From contig CAMGYJ010000009.1 of assembly GCA_946122785.1 (NCBI GenBank), forward strand, positions 23,223,633-23,287,632: a DNA stretch of 64,000 bases. Reading direction: 5' to 3'. Origin of the DNA: Linum tenue. Lineage: Eukaryota; Streptophyta; Magnoliopsida; Malpighiales; Linaceae. Numbering within the stretch: the stretch's first letter is position 1; each line of letters opens with the position of its first letter. A program made the position numbers and the translations under genes. Below, piece by piece: positions 33,811 to 44,770 of this stretch. The notes under the pieces are model-generated. The model saw only the letters and a list, made by a program, of their open reading frames with translations. It made no database searches and was not told where the DNA came from.

Positions 33811-36535
33811 TTTTTTTTTTTGAAAAAAAGCGTGTTTGTTGGTATAATAGTTTTTTTTATAATGGTGATTAATGCATTAAAATAAAAAAGATAAGAGTAT
33901 GAAGAAAAGATACACAGAAGTCTCACAAGAAGTGAACCCTCCAAAGACACCCAGGGAGTCAAGGGAGAAAAAGTAGGAAAGGGAAGAGGCAAAACCGAAG
34001 AAGCAGAGGGACAACACCAAAGCAAAAAAAGCCAAAAGAAAGACAAGAAGAAGCTCCTGTCCACGGCTGAACCAAGACAACGACCAAGCGAAAGGAATCA
34101 AGGACAACACCAACCGAACATAAGTGAGCAGCAAAACCGTTGCAACAAAGCTAGAGCCATCCTGCTGCCACCTCAATTCTTATCAATCTTGCCAAAAACC
34201 TTTGCCACTCCGCTACTCTGTGAGAAATCCTTTCCTGGGTGCACGCCTCGTTGAAATAAGAATCCCTAAAAATTCGCCTATTTCTTTCCAACCAAACATT
34301 CCAGCAAACAGCATGAAGAACACAACAAATAAACCACCTATCAGGGTTGTCCGGTTGTGTAGTCTCCCATCTACGAATAGTTGAAAGGATGTCGCCAGAA
34401 GGAGGGGTGACGAGTCTGCAATCGAGCTTGATGCGAGCCCACACTTCCTTGACAAAGTCGCAATCAACAAAGATGTGATCAGTTGTCTCCTCGCAGTGTG
34501 CACACAGAACGCATCTACTCGCCAACGACCAGCCTCTGCTCTTAAGGATGTCCATCGTAAGGATCTTCTTGTGCGCGAACGTCCACATAAAGCAACACAC
34601 CTTAGACGAAACGATTTTCCTCCATATCGACTCAACAGGGAACTGCGACACCCCTGGAAAAAGATTCCTTGAGAGAGACCTGTACATGGAGCAAACGGAG
34701 AAAGATCACTCTGGGGATAGCGACCAGGCGAGTCTGCTCGGTCCACAAGTCACACGAGAAGCATCAACAGTACCAAGTAACTCAAACAAAGAGACCCTCT
34801 CCCGCTCAGCACCCCCTCTCAAATTAATAGACAGATTAATATCCCAATTAACTCTCTCACCTGAAAACGTGACAATGTCAGAGACCCAGGCATTAGGACG
34901 CGTTGCGGCAGCAGCGACACGAGGGAAAGTGTCTGCAAGGACAACTTCAGGGATCCAGCAATCGTGCCAAAAAGAAACCCCAACTCCTCCCCCCCCCCCG
35001 GATCGATGTAAGCTCTCTTCCAACACGACTCATACTCGTGAGAAATGTTCGCCCACAGGGAACCAGCAAACCCATTTATACTTCTGCTACTTTGCCAATC
35101 GGAGATTGCAGCCGGATACTTAGCCGCAATAAGCTTCCTCCACCAACTGTTCCTCTCAACAGCGAACCTCCATAACCACTTGGAAAGCAAAGCATTGTTG
35201 AAGCAAGTAAGGTCTTTGATCCCCAAACCGCCGTCCTCTTTCTCAGCTTTACAGATATTCCAGTTGACAAGAGGAATTCTCTGAGTTTCATTAGCACCAC
35301 TCCAAATAAACCTCCGTTGGATCTTCTCAATTCTATTGATCACCGTTTTTGGGGCTTTAAGTAAGGAAAAGTAATAGACCGGTTGGCTATTCAAAATGGA
35401 GCTGTTAAGAACCAAATGAGCTCTGAAAGAGAGGAGCCGCCCCTTCCAGCCCTCAAGACGATGCTGATACTTATCGATGACAGCATCCCAAGTAGCGCCA
35501 GCGTTCACCCTCGCACCCAGCGGGAAGCCGAGGTACTTAGATGGATCCCTGCTCCACTTGCATCCAAAACTCGCAGCAAAGAAATCTGGGTCAAGATCAT
35601 CCCCCACAGTGAACATCATTGACTTATCCAGATTGATTTTCAGCCCGGACACTGCTTGAAAGCACACGTGAGTTGCCAGGATGGGTAAGACCTGCTCATA
35701 GTTCGCCTCGCAGAAGATCAGATTATCGTCAGCAAATAGAAGGTGGGTCACCTCCCCCCTCCCGTCGGCCTCATTCATACAAAGACCTTTGAGCAACCCT
35801 TCGTTCTGAATCAAGGAAAGCATGGAGGAGAGAACATCCATAACAAGCACAAAGAGTCCCGGGGAGAGCGGGTCACCTTGACGAAGGCCTTTTTGCATAG
35901 GGAAGAAACTGCTAGCCTCCTCATTTATGAGGGTAGAGATGACCGGGCTGCACATAGTGCCGCGAATCCATTTTTGCCAACTAATAGGAGAACCCAACTC
36001 CGAGAGAACTCTGAATAGGCAGTCCCAGCTCACATTGTCAAAAGTTTTCTCTATATCCAATTTAAGCAACAAACCAGGTTTCTTGCTCTTCCTTCTACTA
36101 TCCACTAATTCGTAAGCAATGAGTCCCGCATCCGAGATTTGCCTCCTTTAACCGAGGCAAACTGATTATCGGACACCAATTGGGGAAGAAAATTACTGAT
36201 CCTACGGGCCAGCACCTTGCTTATCAACTTATTAATGCTCCCCATTAAACTTATAGGTCGCAAGTCCTTGATTTCTTCCACTACGTCTCTTTTCGGAACG
36301 AGACATAGGAAGGAGTGGGCTGCACACTTGGGGAGAGTCCCAGAGGAATGAAATTCATTAAACACGTTAACAATCTCTCCACGGAAGAATGGCCAGCATC
36401 TTTTGTAAAAGTCCCACGAAAAACCATCCGGGCCCGGGGCCTTTCCACCATCACAGTCATTAAGACTTTCCCAGATTTCTTTCTCCATAAGACATTTGGC
36501 TAATTTGTTAGTTAAAATCACCAGGGGCATTGTTT
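33811..36535 (-). mobile_element. L1-type LINE lacking RNase H, 5'-truncated
   Basis: The minus-strand poly(A) end is the T run at 33811-33821. Coding sequence reads from 36530 down to 34151 as reverse transcriptase and zinc-binding region, followed by about 330 bases without an RNase H. This is a different lineage from the other LINEs in the window, all of which show RNase H. Target-site duplications were not found. Confidence 0.85.
34151..36530 (-). pseudogene. LINE ORF2: reverse transcriptase and zinc-binding region, frameshifted
   Basis: Three frames together give a LINE reverse transcriptase. 36530-36105 contains APGPDGFSWDFYKRCWPFF and LRPISLMGSINKLISKVLA. A one-base shift near 36145 leads to 36105-34819 with LKLDIEKTFDNVSWD, GLRQGDPLSP, the catalytic FADDNLIF, SKYLGFPLG and NNALLSKWLWRF. 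A second shift falls in a run of ten or more G residues (plus-strand C run at about 34988-35000), after which FWHDCWIPEVVLADTFP continues the same protein. The zinc-binding part is CVLCAHCEETTDHIFVDC at about 34510-34460. The homopolymer shift could be real or an assembly error; the other cannot be blamed on a homopolymer. Confidence 0.88.
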
Positions 36536-36717
36536 ATTCATTGATCGATACTTCAATTTTTTTTTAGGAATCGCGGTTTATATTAGAATCACATTTGGTT
36601 CAAAGAATGTAAAAATGAGCCTGCAAGATTTAAGAACGATTAATTTTAGGTAAGATGGATCAAGAAGGAAGGGTCAGGTCACGGGTTGGGTTAGGGTCTC
36701 ACGTTGCCCATATGATT

Positions 36718-37383
36718 AGGGTTGGGAAAATAGAGCAAACTGTTTGAAAAATCATGGTACAAAGCGAACCGCGCAGTTTGGTTCGGACCGTAGACTGTTA
36801 AGTATGGTCTTGTCTGGTCCATGGTCTGTACTATATGATGTTTTGATCTCTTGGTCTAATCCTAGACCGCGATTTACCGGACCACACCGTGGACCCAACC
36901 GACTTCTCAATATTGTTAGCAGCCTACTCGACCACTCCCCCAACTCTCACAACGATACTCATATCTCAATCTTAATTTTTGAAAATCTCGTCCCCTTCTT
37001 CATTCACAACCACATTTGACCAGAGAGTAGAGAAGATCATGTCTTCATATGACATTATGTAAATGTTAATGACGTATGGTGCAAGTTGGGATGCTTTTAC
37101 TTTGTATCTTTATTATTTACTGAGATTTATGGTGCCAAAATTATTAATGCATGTTCGAATATACGTTTTAAAGGCAAAAAACAATTTTTTTTTCTTGGCT
37201 ATTGGTTCAATTTTTTGTGTGGTTTACTACAAAAATTGTTCTTTTTTTGTTCGGTGTGGTCTATCTGGACAAGACCGTATCGGACCGCACAGGCGTGGTC
37301 TGGTCCATATAGTCTGCGGTCTGGTCTATGGTCTATACTCATGCCTCTTGGTCTAGACTAGATCGCACCATTTCCCAACCCTA
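36718..37383. mobile_element. hAT-type MITE, 666 bp
   Basis: Ends TAGGGTTGGGAAAAT and ATTTCCCAACCCTA are inverted repeats. The flanks CATATGAT (36710-36717) and CGTATGAT (37384-37391) are an 8-bp duplication with one change. The interior is rich in GGTCTGGTCC and GGACCGTAGAC motifs. It has the same architecture as the TAGGGGTGG elements but a variant terminus. Confidence 0.85.
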
Positions 37384-37959
37384 CGTATGATGATATGGCG
37401 GGTTGAGTTTTAATTTTTTTGAGTTAAGATTGGGTAACTATATATTTATGGTAGCCAAGACAGCAAAAGAACCGACGTTGTTAGTGGAGACTGGTGGAAG
37501 ATACCGACCGTTGGCCAAACTTGAACTATTGAAATTATTTGAGTGACCCCAAGTAGAATAAAAAATTTTAAGTGTCAAACGTAAAACAATTTAGCAAAAT
37601 GAGTGATCAAACTTACAATTTAGCTCTGCATTAAACATTTTATATCTTCAAATTTCCTGAAAAGTTGGGGTTTAATACATAATGAAAATAAAAAACATCC
37701 TGATGAACTTTTCACGTAAATAATTTTGATTAAAATTAAGAGTCCGATAAGGAACTGATACTAGGTCTACTATCTCACCAACACCAAAAGTTCAAATTTT
37801 TCTTATTTCTTCAAACCAAAACCAAACTATTAAAGGACATACGATTTTCAAAAATCGAAAAACTCTCCTAACAGTCCGATTTTGGGTTTTGAACATTTTA
37901 TGGCTTTGTATTGTCCATCTTAACAGTTAACCAAACCAACGAGCCCTTATAACAACTAA
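37384..37959. other. AT-rich spacer
   Basis: No ORF or repeat noticed. Confidence 0.3.
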
Positions 37960-38421
37960 GAGGTGGTTTGCTTATCGGATTTTTATCAAGGATTTTGCAT
38001 CAAAATTCCACACTCATGGGATTATGTACAAAGTCTATGTTTGATGTTAAACTAATGTTGGATTATGGTATGTGGGCCCCACACATGTGATATTATTTTG
38101 GGGCAAGATTCATGAGTTCGCCGATTATAAAATCTCACCCATTTAGTTGGAATTTTGTGGGAAACTAAAGTTTATAATGATAAATGACAGACTATCATCA
38201 TCTATATCCAATATTTTTATATTGAACCCCAAGAACACAAATCATTGAATACAAATGTAAATTCAACCTATTATTAATAAATCCCAATGAGACAAATCTC
38301 ATATGAAATTCTAACAAACAAACACTTTTCAAAATCCAACACAAATTCAAAATGAAAAAAATCCTACATGATTCTTCAATCAGAAAATTCATGGTTTTAA
38401 AATCCCACAACCAAACTACTC
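37960..38421. mobile_element. PIF/Harbinger-like MITE, 462 bp
   Basis: TAA flanks both sides (37957-37959 and 38422-38424). The ends GAGGTGGTTTGCTT and the complement of AACCAAACTACTC are imperfect inverted repeats, and the interior ends carry ATCCGATAAG-like and AAATCCCACAACC text. It is of the same general type as the element at 22059-22949. It lies only about 220 bases downstream of the ceramidase stop codon. Confidence 0.6.
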
Positions 38422-38643
38422 TAAGGAAAATATAGGATTAAGTACTAATGATGCTCGGAACAATCCCAAAGTACTAAATTTGCCGCTTCTTCGACATGGT
38501 TCAATTACCATTTCCCACCAAACGAATGCAATATATTTATATATTACACCAAATTAATTTTTACATCAAGTCGTGTGAACACAAACAAGAAATGGGTCCA
38601 TCGTCTTCTATGATCCCTTTGAAGAACAAAGACGTACCATACC

Positions 38644-41600
38644 TCATGCCACAACAAAGGCGCTAGAGGAGCCAGTGAAATGGCGAACGGAACCAAAAAG
38701 CGCCTTGGCAGCACCAAAATGTCTGATCCTGTACACACCAGGGGTGGCCGACTGGGGGATCCTCCACTCGATGGTAGCATGGCTGCGAGCGCTCAGCTTG
38801 GCAGGCCTCGACCATATGAACCTCAAGCAGAAATCATCGTCATCGTACGCTGGGACCCATGTATCCATGCCCTGAAGGATCTCCACCACTGCAAATGTGC
38901 CTTCCGTCATGAGATCATTCCTGGGGCAAGCCGACAAGAACACGACACTCACCATGTCGCCTCTCTTGTAAGTAGCGTTCTTGGGGACGTCAGTGCTGCA
39001 GTCGCCAAAATGAGTGCCAAGTGGGGTAGTGTCCATGAAGACGGGTGTCAGCATGCTGATCTGCTTGCTGAGCATATCTGGCGGCTGAGGACCTGGCTCC
39101 ACGGGTTGGTCTCGAATGAGAGCCCCTGCAAGCTTCTTGAACTCTTGAATGTATGCACTCAGTGTGTGTGGACCATATAGAGTAGAGGCACCCTGTGGAA
39201 TTGATTGAGGAGAAGAAACAGTTGTCTTTAGTGATGAACACATCTAAAGATAGGAAGTTTCTGATGGTGAATCAAGTCCACTTCAGAGAGAAGTACCGTC
39301 TTCCTTCTCACTGGGTGCGTGCAGCATACATAGATATGCCTGGGATGGACACATTAACTCACCTCATATCTCTGTATTTCGTACTCTTCAAAGGTGGTTA
39401 TGTACTGTGAGTAGGTATTAGTCAACCCAGCTATAACAACGTGGAGTTTTTCATTCTTGCCACCGGTCAACACCTGCTTCACAGCATCCCGAAGTCGCCT
39501 TCCAGCCATGGTTGTGAATTCTGAATGGAAACCAAGAGATGATGGGTACATTCAGATCAAAGACAACAATCTGGAGAGTGTAGACTCAAGGTCTGAAATA
39601 GTAAAACTTGGCCTGTGTAGACCAAACTAGCGCTAGTAGATGGAATTTCCATGGCAACAACATGCAGAAGGTGATTCATTTGTTATCAAATAAAAGGACT
39701 CTTAATCTGATCCGTGTTACTATACCACATGGTCATAAGAAACTGTTCTAATCAACAGGATCCCAGAATCAGTTTGTTTGCATATTTGACATGCCTCTAT
39801 ATTAGTGGCAGCATTCACCTTCCCTAGAGAGTAGAAGCACGATAAGAAAAAGGACTTGTATGTACCTCCAGGAACGCTGAGAATAACTAGCTGACCCACA
39901 CGAAGGATTTGGATTGGAAGAATCGAAGGCTGCAAAATCAAAGTCAACGTCAACCAGAATCCAAGTAACTCTTGCTAACATCATGCAACACGTAATTCCA
40001 GCATAGAACAGATTGGAATCACATTATAGGACTTAACTCTCGGCAGCAAACCTATTACTTTGTTGAATTTTTCAGTCCAGGTATAGGATTATCATCTCAT
40101 TCAGGAAACATAAAAGTCTGGTAAATAAATGGCATTCTAGTTGCCTATGAAGCATAAAGACAAGTAGAATGCTACTTACTGCCCACTGATAGGGTAGCGT
40201 CATTTCACCAGTATCAAGCAAGACAGGCTTTGGTTGCTGACAAGCAACCTGTTCTTTAGTTGGGGACTTCAGCATGTTGCGCACCAGCTTCCAGAAGGCA
40301 TTTCCCTGATGGGTGACATTGCAACGTTCAACAATAATATTAATGCAAAGCCAAAGAATTGTGGGACTCAAAAGAGAACATCAGTTATCATCATTTACTT
40401 GCCTTGTCATCTCCTTGCTTAAAATCAAAAGCTCCTGGTCCATCTGTAGTTCCAGCAGCAAATGCAAACCCCATTGCAGCAGGACATGTCTTCACGGCTT
40501 CAGTACCTCCACCTTGTTTAGGGACCATTACATCAAGCTGAGAGAAGTCAAGATAAGCATGGCGATAGTCAATCTCTCCTGTCAATTCCTCAGTTGCATT
40601 ATTGAAAAGCTCCACTGCTTTCCTGAATTGTCTTTCTCCAATGATACGTGTACTTTCAAACTCATCGGGGTAACTGCCATGTAACGAACAAGACATTAAA
40701 GCTGAACAAAACAAAAAGATTATACATTATCATTAAATATGGTTATTTCTTCAGCGGGGGGGATAGGGTACCCAGGTCCTCGGGCAACACACAGCTCATT
40801 CTTCCCGTCACAGGTACTGTGATTGAAGTCACAGGGAAGCCCAGTATCCGTACAAAAAGCTCCAAGCACATTGGGACTAACATCACCACAGTTAGACTGA
40901 CAAAACGCAGACACAAAACCAGGTTTGTCTGCCTTCCTGAGAGCACTCCTTACTCGACCTGCAACACTTAGAGTCTTAGTTGCTGGTTTACCAGGAGTGG
41001 AACCAAAAGATGCAGCAAGCTCCAGTAGCTCATGCTCGCGGTCTGAAAATACACCAATGGAGAAACATAATAAGTTAAGTATCTTGACTGTCAATTAGTT
41101 GAGGACAAAGAATGCAACATCATTCTGACACATTTTAACATTCAGGGCATACCAAGTTGTTGTCACACAAACTATTACATAATTAATTATATTTCAGACA
41201 CTACTTCTATGTATGTCCAATGTAGTCTCAGACAGGTCACCACCTGCAAATTTCAGAGTTTCTTCCACTAAACACACTGACAACTTAGCCACGTATATTC
41301 TAGTTTCTGCAATATGCAAGGTATACAGACAAATCCTTTTTCAGAAGTACAATATACCGAAGTGCTTTCCAAATTATTTTGGCACTTAGAGAAACCAGAA
41401 GTTGACTTACGGTGGCTCTGCACATCTGGAATGATACTAGAAACTCTCCTTGGGATTCCTTCGCCTGCACTTTCAACAGACTCGGAACTTGCACTGTTAT
41501 TCTGCTCAAACCAGTCTTCCATGAATCGGGCAGCAGCACCCTTGTTATCCCCACTTATCAAAGAGTTCGTGTTAGTCATAGAGGTTCCATGAGTGGCAAA

Positions 41601-42651
41601 CCAGTTGAAACTACCAATTGGACCCCATTCATCATCCACAAACTTTATGAGGGTCATTTCTTTGTCGACATCATATTTGTATTTACTGCGCTCTTCAGAA
41701 GGATTATTCAGATATGCACTAGGACTTCGATTTATACCAGCATCCATGACTTCCCCTGACAACAGAGTCAAAAGGAAGAACATATGAGCAAGAGAATCAA
41801 AATGGATATTCCACCGACAAAGTACATCCAATTTATCGACAAATCCAGACTAAAGGGGAGCCCCAAAAGCTAAGAGACACCCTCATTTCTTCATTGGCCA
41901 AACTTCCACTATAGAATGCTAAGTAGTCCTGAACTCCGCAACTCATAAATACTGCAAGAATTAGAGACAGAGATGGAAACCCTACCGGCGTTCACATTAA
42001 TTGATCCAGGCCGGAGATTATCGTGTGCTTGAATAACGCTTTGCTCAATGCCATCTACAAGGGCATCGAATGACTGACGAACAAAGCCTAGAGAAGTCAC
42101 AGTATACACAACATACTGGAGGTAGCCCGCAGGGCCAGCATGAGTGTGAATCCCACTGATTGCAACATTCTTCTCCGTGTACAAGTCTCCATACCTACCA
42201 TAGCTCAGTAAGCATACCAATCAACCACCAAAACCCTCATGGCAGAAATTGTAAAACTATGAAACCCAAATGAAAGCTTAACAATAGGCAAAGAAATGAA
42301 GTATCACCTGGCCTTCAACCTCTCAAGCACTTTGATGGTTACAATCTGCGAGGCCATACAAGCATCCAGGTTGACAAACAACACTCGGTTCTTTCCCGGC
42401 TCCGCCACGATAAAACTCCGAGCTCGCAGCCGGAAGTGAACGCCAGAGGTGGTCTGTTCCATCATAGCGTAACCCATCATATTCACATCAGCAGCAGGGC
42501 CAGTGATGTCGTAGGTTCCGAGGCCAACCAAGTACTTGGAATCGGAGAACGCCACCCTAGTACTACTCCCCAACAACAGTACAACCAAAACCCAAAACAA
42601 CCCACATCGACTCCCAGGACAAACATTCAAACTCGGCACTAGTAAACTCAT
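38644..42651 (-). CDS. NCER: Neutral ceramidase, nine coding exons
   Basis: Hydrolyses ceramide to sphingoid base and fatty acid in sphingolipid turnover, in the secretory pathway or at membranes. Exons on the minus strand: 42651-42308, 42194-41986, 41755-41411, 41042-40772, 40673-40403, 40305-40180, 39929-39866, 39520-39363, 39192-38644. They add up to 2337 bases, 778 residues, the usual family length, with phases matching at every junction. The start is the first ATG of the frame; a hydrophobic segment (GLFWVLVVLLLG) follows as signal peptide or anchor. HTHAGP is at 131-136, WFATHGTSM with His240, and the family hexapeptide GDVSPN at 352-357, whose Ser355 corresponds to the catalytic serine. 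NTYSQY is at 578-583. His133, His240, Glu544 and a tyrosine at 580 or 583 have the spacing of the known zinc ligands. The C-terminal domain fills exon 9. Intron 5 uses a GC donor. No stop or frameshift, so it is probably functional. Confidence 0.96.
40306..40402 (-). other. GC-AG intron 5 of the ceramidase gene
   Basis: The junction reads GACAAG then GCAAGTAAATG on the minus strand, with the acceptor CATCAG before GGAAATGCC. Only this boundary keeps the protein in frame (GDDK then GNAFWKLVRN). GCAAGT after AG is the consensus of the minor GC-AG class. The other seven introns have GT donors and AG acceptors. Confidence 0.85.
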
Positions 42652-42735
42652 ACTTGCTCTCGCCGACTCTATGGAACTCAATGCGTAAATCTCAGTCCTG
42701 ACCTTGTTCCCAAAAGCAGAGCCTAAGGTCGTGCA

Positions 42736-42742
42736 TTAAATA
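42736..42742 (-). promoter_or_regulatory. Possible TATA box of the ceramidase gene
   Basis: The minus strand reads TATTTAA within CTCTATTTAATGC, about 85 bases upstream of the start codon. Short distance and sequence are acceptable for a plant TATA box with a short leader, but no transcript start is visible. Confidence 0.35.
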
Positions 42743-44152
42743 GAGGATCAATCCCGCCAGAACCCAATATTTGACTCTGCAAATGGTTGGAAAGTAAGGA
42801 GCGGGAGGAGGGAAGTCAGATGAAGTTTCAAGAAAGGAAATTCGTACAGATTCCGGAACTCAGACAGTGCCGAACGAGGAACCCAGAAATGCCCCGAGGC
42901 GGAAAAGCTTGGAGGGAAGTTGACAAGGTGAGGAATTTGGGGATATTACGAGTGTTGGGCGGAGTGTCCCGATGCCTCTTCAAGGAGGGCAGCTTTTCGG
43001 TCACGCAAAGATGCTTAAAATTGATTTTGGACTGTGGAGTGCAGCCGAAGACTGCTCGCTTGTTTGTGCTTTGGATCAGGAGGAAAGCACAGCACCCCGG
43101 ACGTGAAGGCGGAGCGGGCGAATTGACGAATTGTAGTGGCTTGGATCAGGGATTCAAAACGTTAAAAATGCGACTCTGCAAGGCTTAAGGTGAGGATTGT
43201 ATTTGTAAGGTACTAATACTATACACGAACGAAACCGCCGCGGGTAAACAAAAGTTGCAGTGATAAGTGATGACACTAGCTACTAGGCTACTAGCTTAGT
43301 GTGTAAGGACCATGCCTAAATTTAGGCGTAAACAAACAATCTGAAAATAGACATAATTGTTGAATTCAAATTGATCTAAAATATCGTCCGATCTTGATGG
43401 AATTAGATTCCAAATTGTTGATTGACAAAGAGAAGAAGACGGAGATAGAGATTGAAATGGTCTGTCAAGAAATTCCTAATTTGGTAAGGACGGGACATAA
43501 ATGAAATGGAGAATTTTGGGGAAGACGTGACAATAATTTACACACCTCATCGCTAGAGCGAGATGCCGTTGGAAAGAAACAAAGGTGTGGTTCCAACGCC
43601 CTCTGATTTTTCTTTTATCTCAATTAAAAGCTTATTGTAATGACATTATTTGGATTTAATTGAAATTCAGGCTAGTTATAAAAAAACTGATAAAACCTAA
43701 TTTTATAAGTGAGTGTGGGTTTTGATATTTGAAAAAACAAGCCTTGTTATCGAGTGTAGGTTTGGATCGTTATAACCAAGTATAAGCAAATTGACCTGTC
43801 TGTAATACTACATTAAAGATCTTTATTTCCAAAGACAACCCTTGCTGTACATATAGACTGAATTTACTATCATTCGGACATAGTACTGAATACTAATTGA
43901 TGATTTCATAAAAAAATAAAAATACTGATTGATGAGTGTTTCGTAAGGCTGCGATAATTTTTTTTTTTTGGTAGGAAGCTGCGATAATTTCCAACAAGGA
44001 CCACCGTTATTATTGTTATTGATTTTATTATTAATCTAATAATATTAATTGTTATCGATAATTACGCAGGCATGAAAAATGACGGGGCTACTTAGCTAGC
44101 TGGCATCTCACGTACCTGCCTGCTCGTCCTAACGAAATTGCCCACTTAAAAC
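42743..44152. other. Upstream region of the ceramidase gene and AT-rich spacer
   Basis: A 133-residue open frame on the plus strand (42787-43188) has no recognisable family and lies divergent to the ceramidase. I regard it as chance. From 43200 the DNA is AT-rich. A stray copy of AAAGATCTTTATTTCCAAAGAC at 43815 belongs to the duplication family described at 44153. Confidence 0.35.
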
Positions 44153-44770
44153 CCTAGGAATCCAAACTCAAATAATTAACTGCCTTGTTATTTATGAAAT
44201 CGACAGCAAGAACGGCCGAATTAAGTTCTCAATTAAATTAAAGATCTTTATTTCCAAAGACACAATCCCTACTATGCATATAGACGGCCTGGGTTCCTGT
44301 GCTTAAGCTCATAAGTTTAAGCATATGCTTAAACCAATCTTCTGATAGTACGTGAGGAGTGATGGGTTGCTTGAGGTGCAGTACTATTCATTGATTGGAC
44401 CGAAATTACTATTCATTTGGACCGAAATTACTGCACTGCATGGCCTGCGTGAGGAGTGATGGGTTGCTTGAGGTGCAGTACTATTCATTGATTGGACCGA
44501 AATTACTATTCATTTGGACCGAAATTACTGCACTGCATGGCCTGCGTGAGGAGTGATGGGTTGCTTGAGGTGCCTAGGAATCCAAACTCAAATAATTAAC
44601 TGCCTTGTTATTTATGAAATCGACAGCAAGAACGGCCGAATTAAGTTCTCAATTAAATTAAAGATCTTTATTTCCAAAGACACAACCCCTACTATGCATA
44701 TAGACGGCCTGGGTTCCTGTGCTTAAGCTCATAAGTTAAAGCATATGCTTAAACCAATCTTCTGATAGTA
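44153..44770. repeat. Compound duplication: 199-bp direct repeat around a 97-bp tandem repeat
   Basis: A block of about 199 bp starting CCTAGGAATCCAAACTC occurs at 44153-44351 and again at 44573-44770, nearly identical. Between them the unit CGTGAGGAGTGATGGGTTGC occurs at 44351, 44448 and 44545 with a 97-bp period, the last copy incomplete. A further partial copy is at 44813, and a third partial copy of the outer block at 43815. Confidence 0.92.

Noticed and set aside
34548..35123. 191-residue plus-strand ORF
   Set aside because: Opposite to the LINE reverse transcriptase frame; low plausibility and no domain.
38680..39180. 166-residue plus-strand ORF
   Set aside because: Antisense to the last exon of the ceramidase, which has clear homology.
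42787..43188. 133-residue plus-strand ORF upstream of the ceramidase
   Set aside because: Composition typical of a promoter and leader region, no family pattern, no signal of an independent gene.
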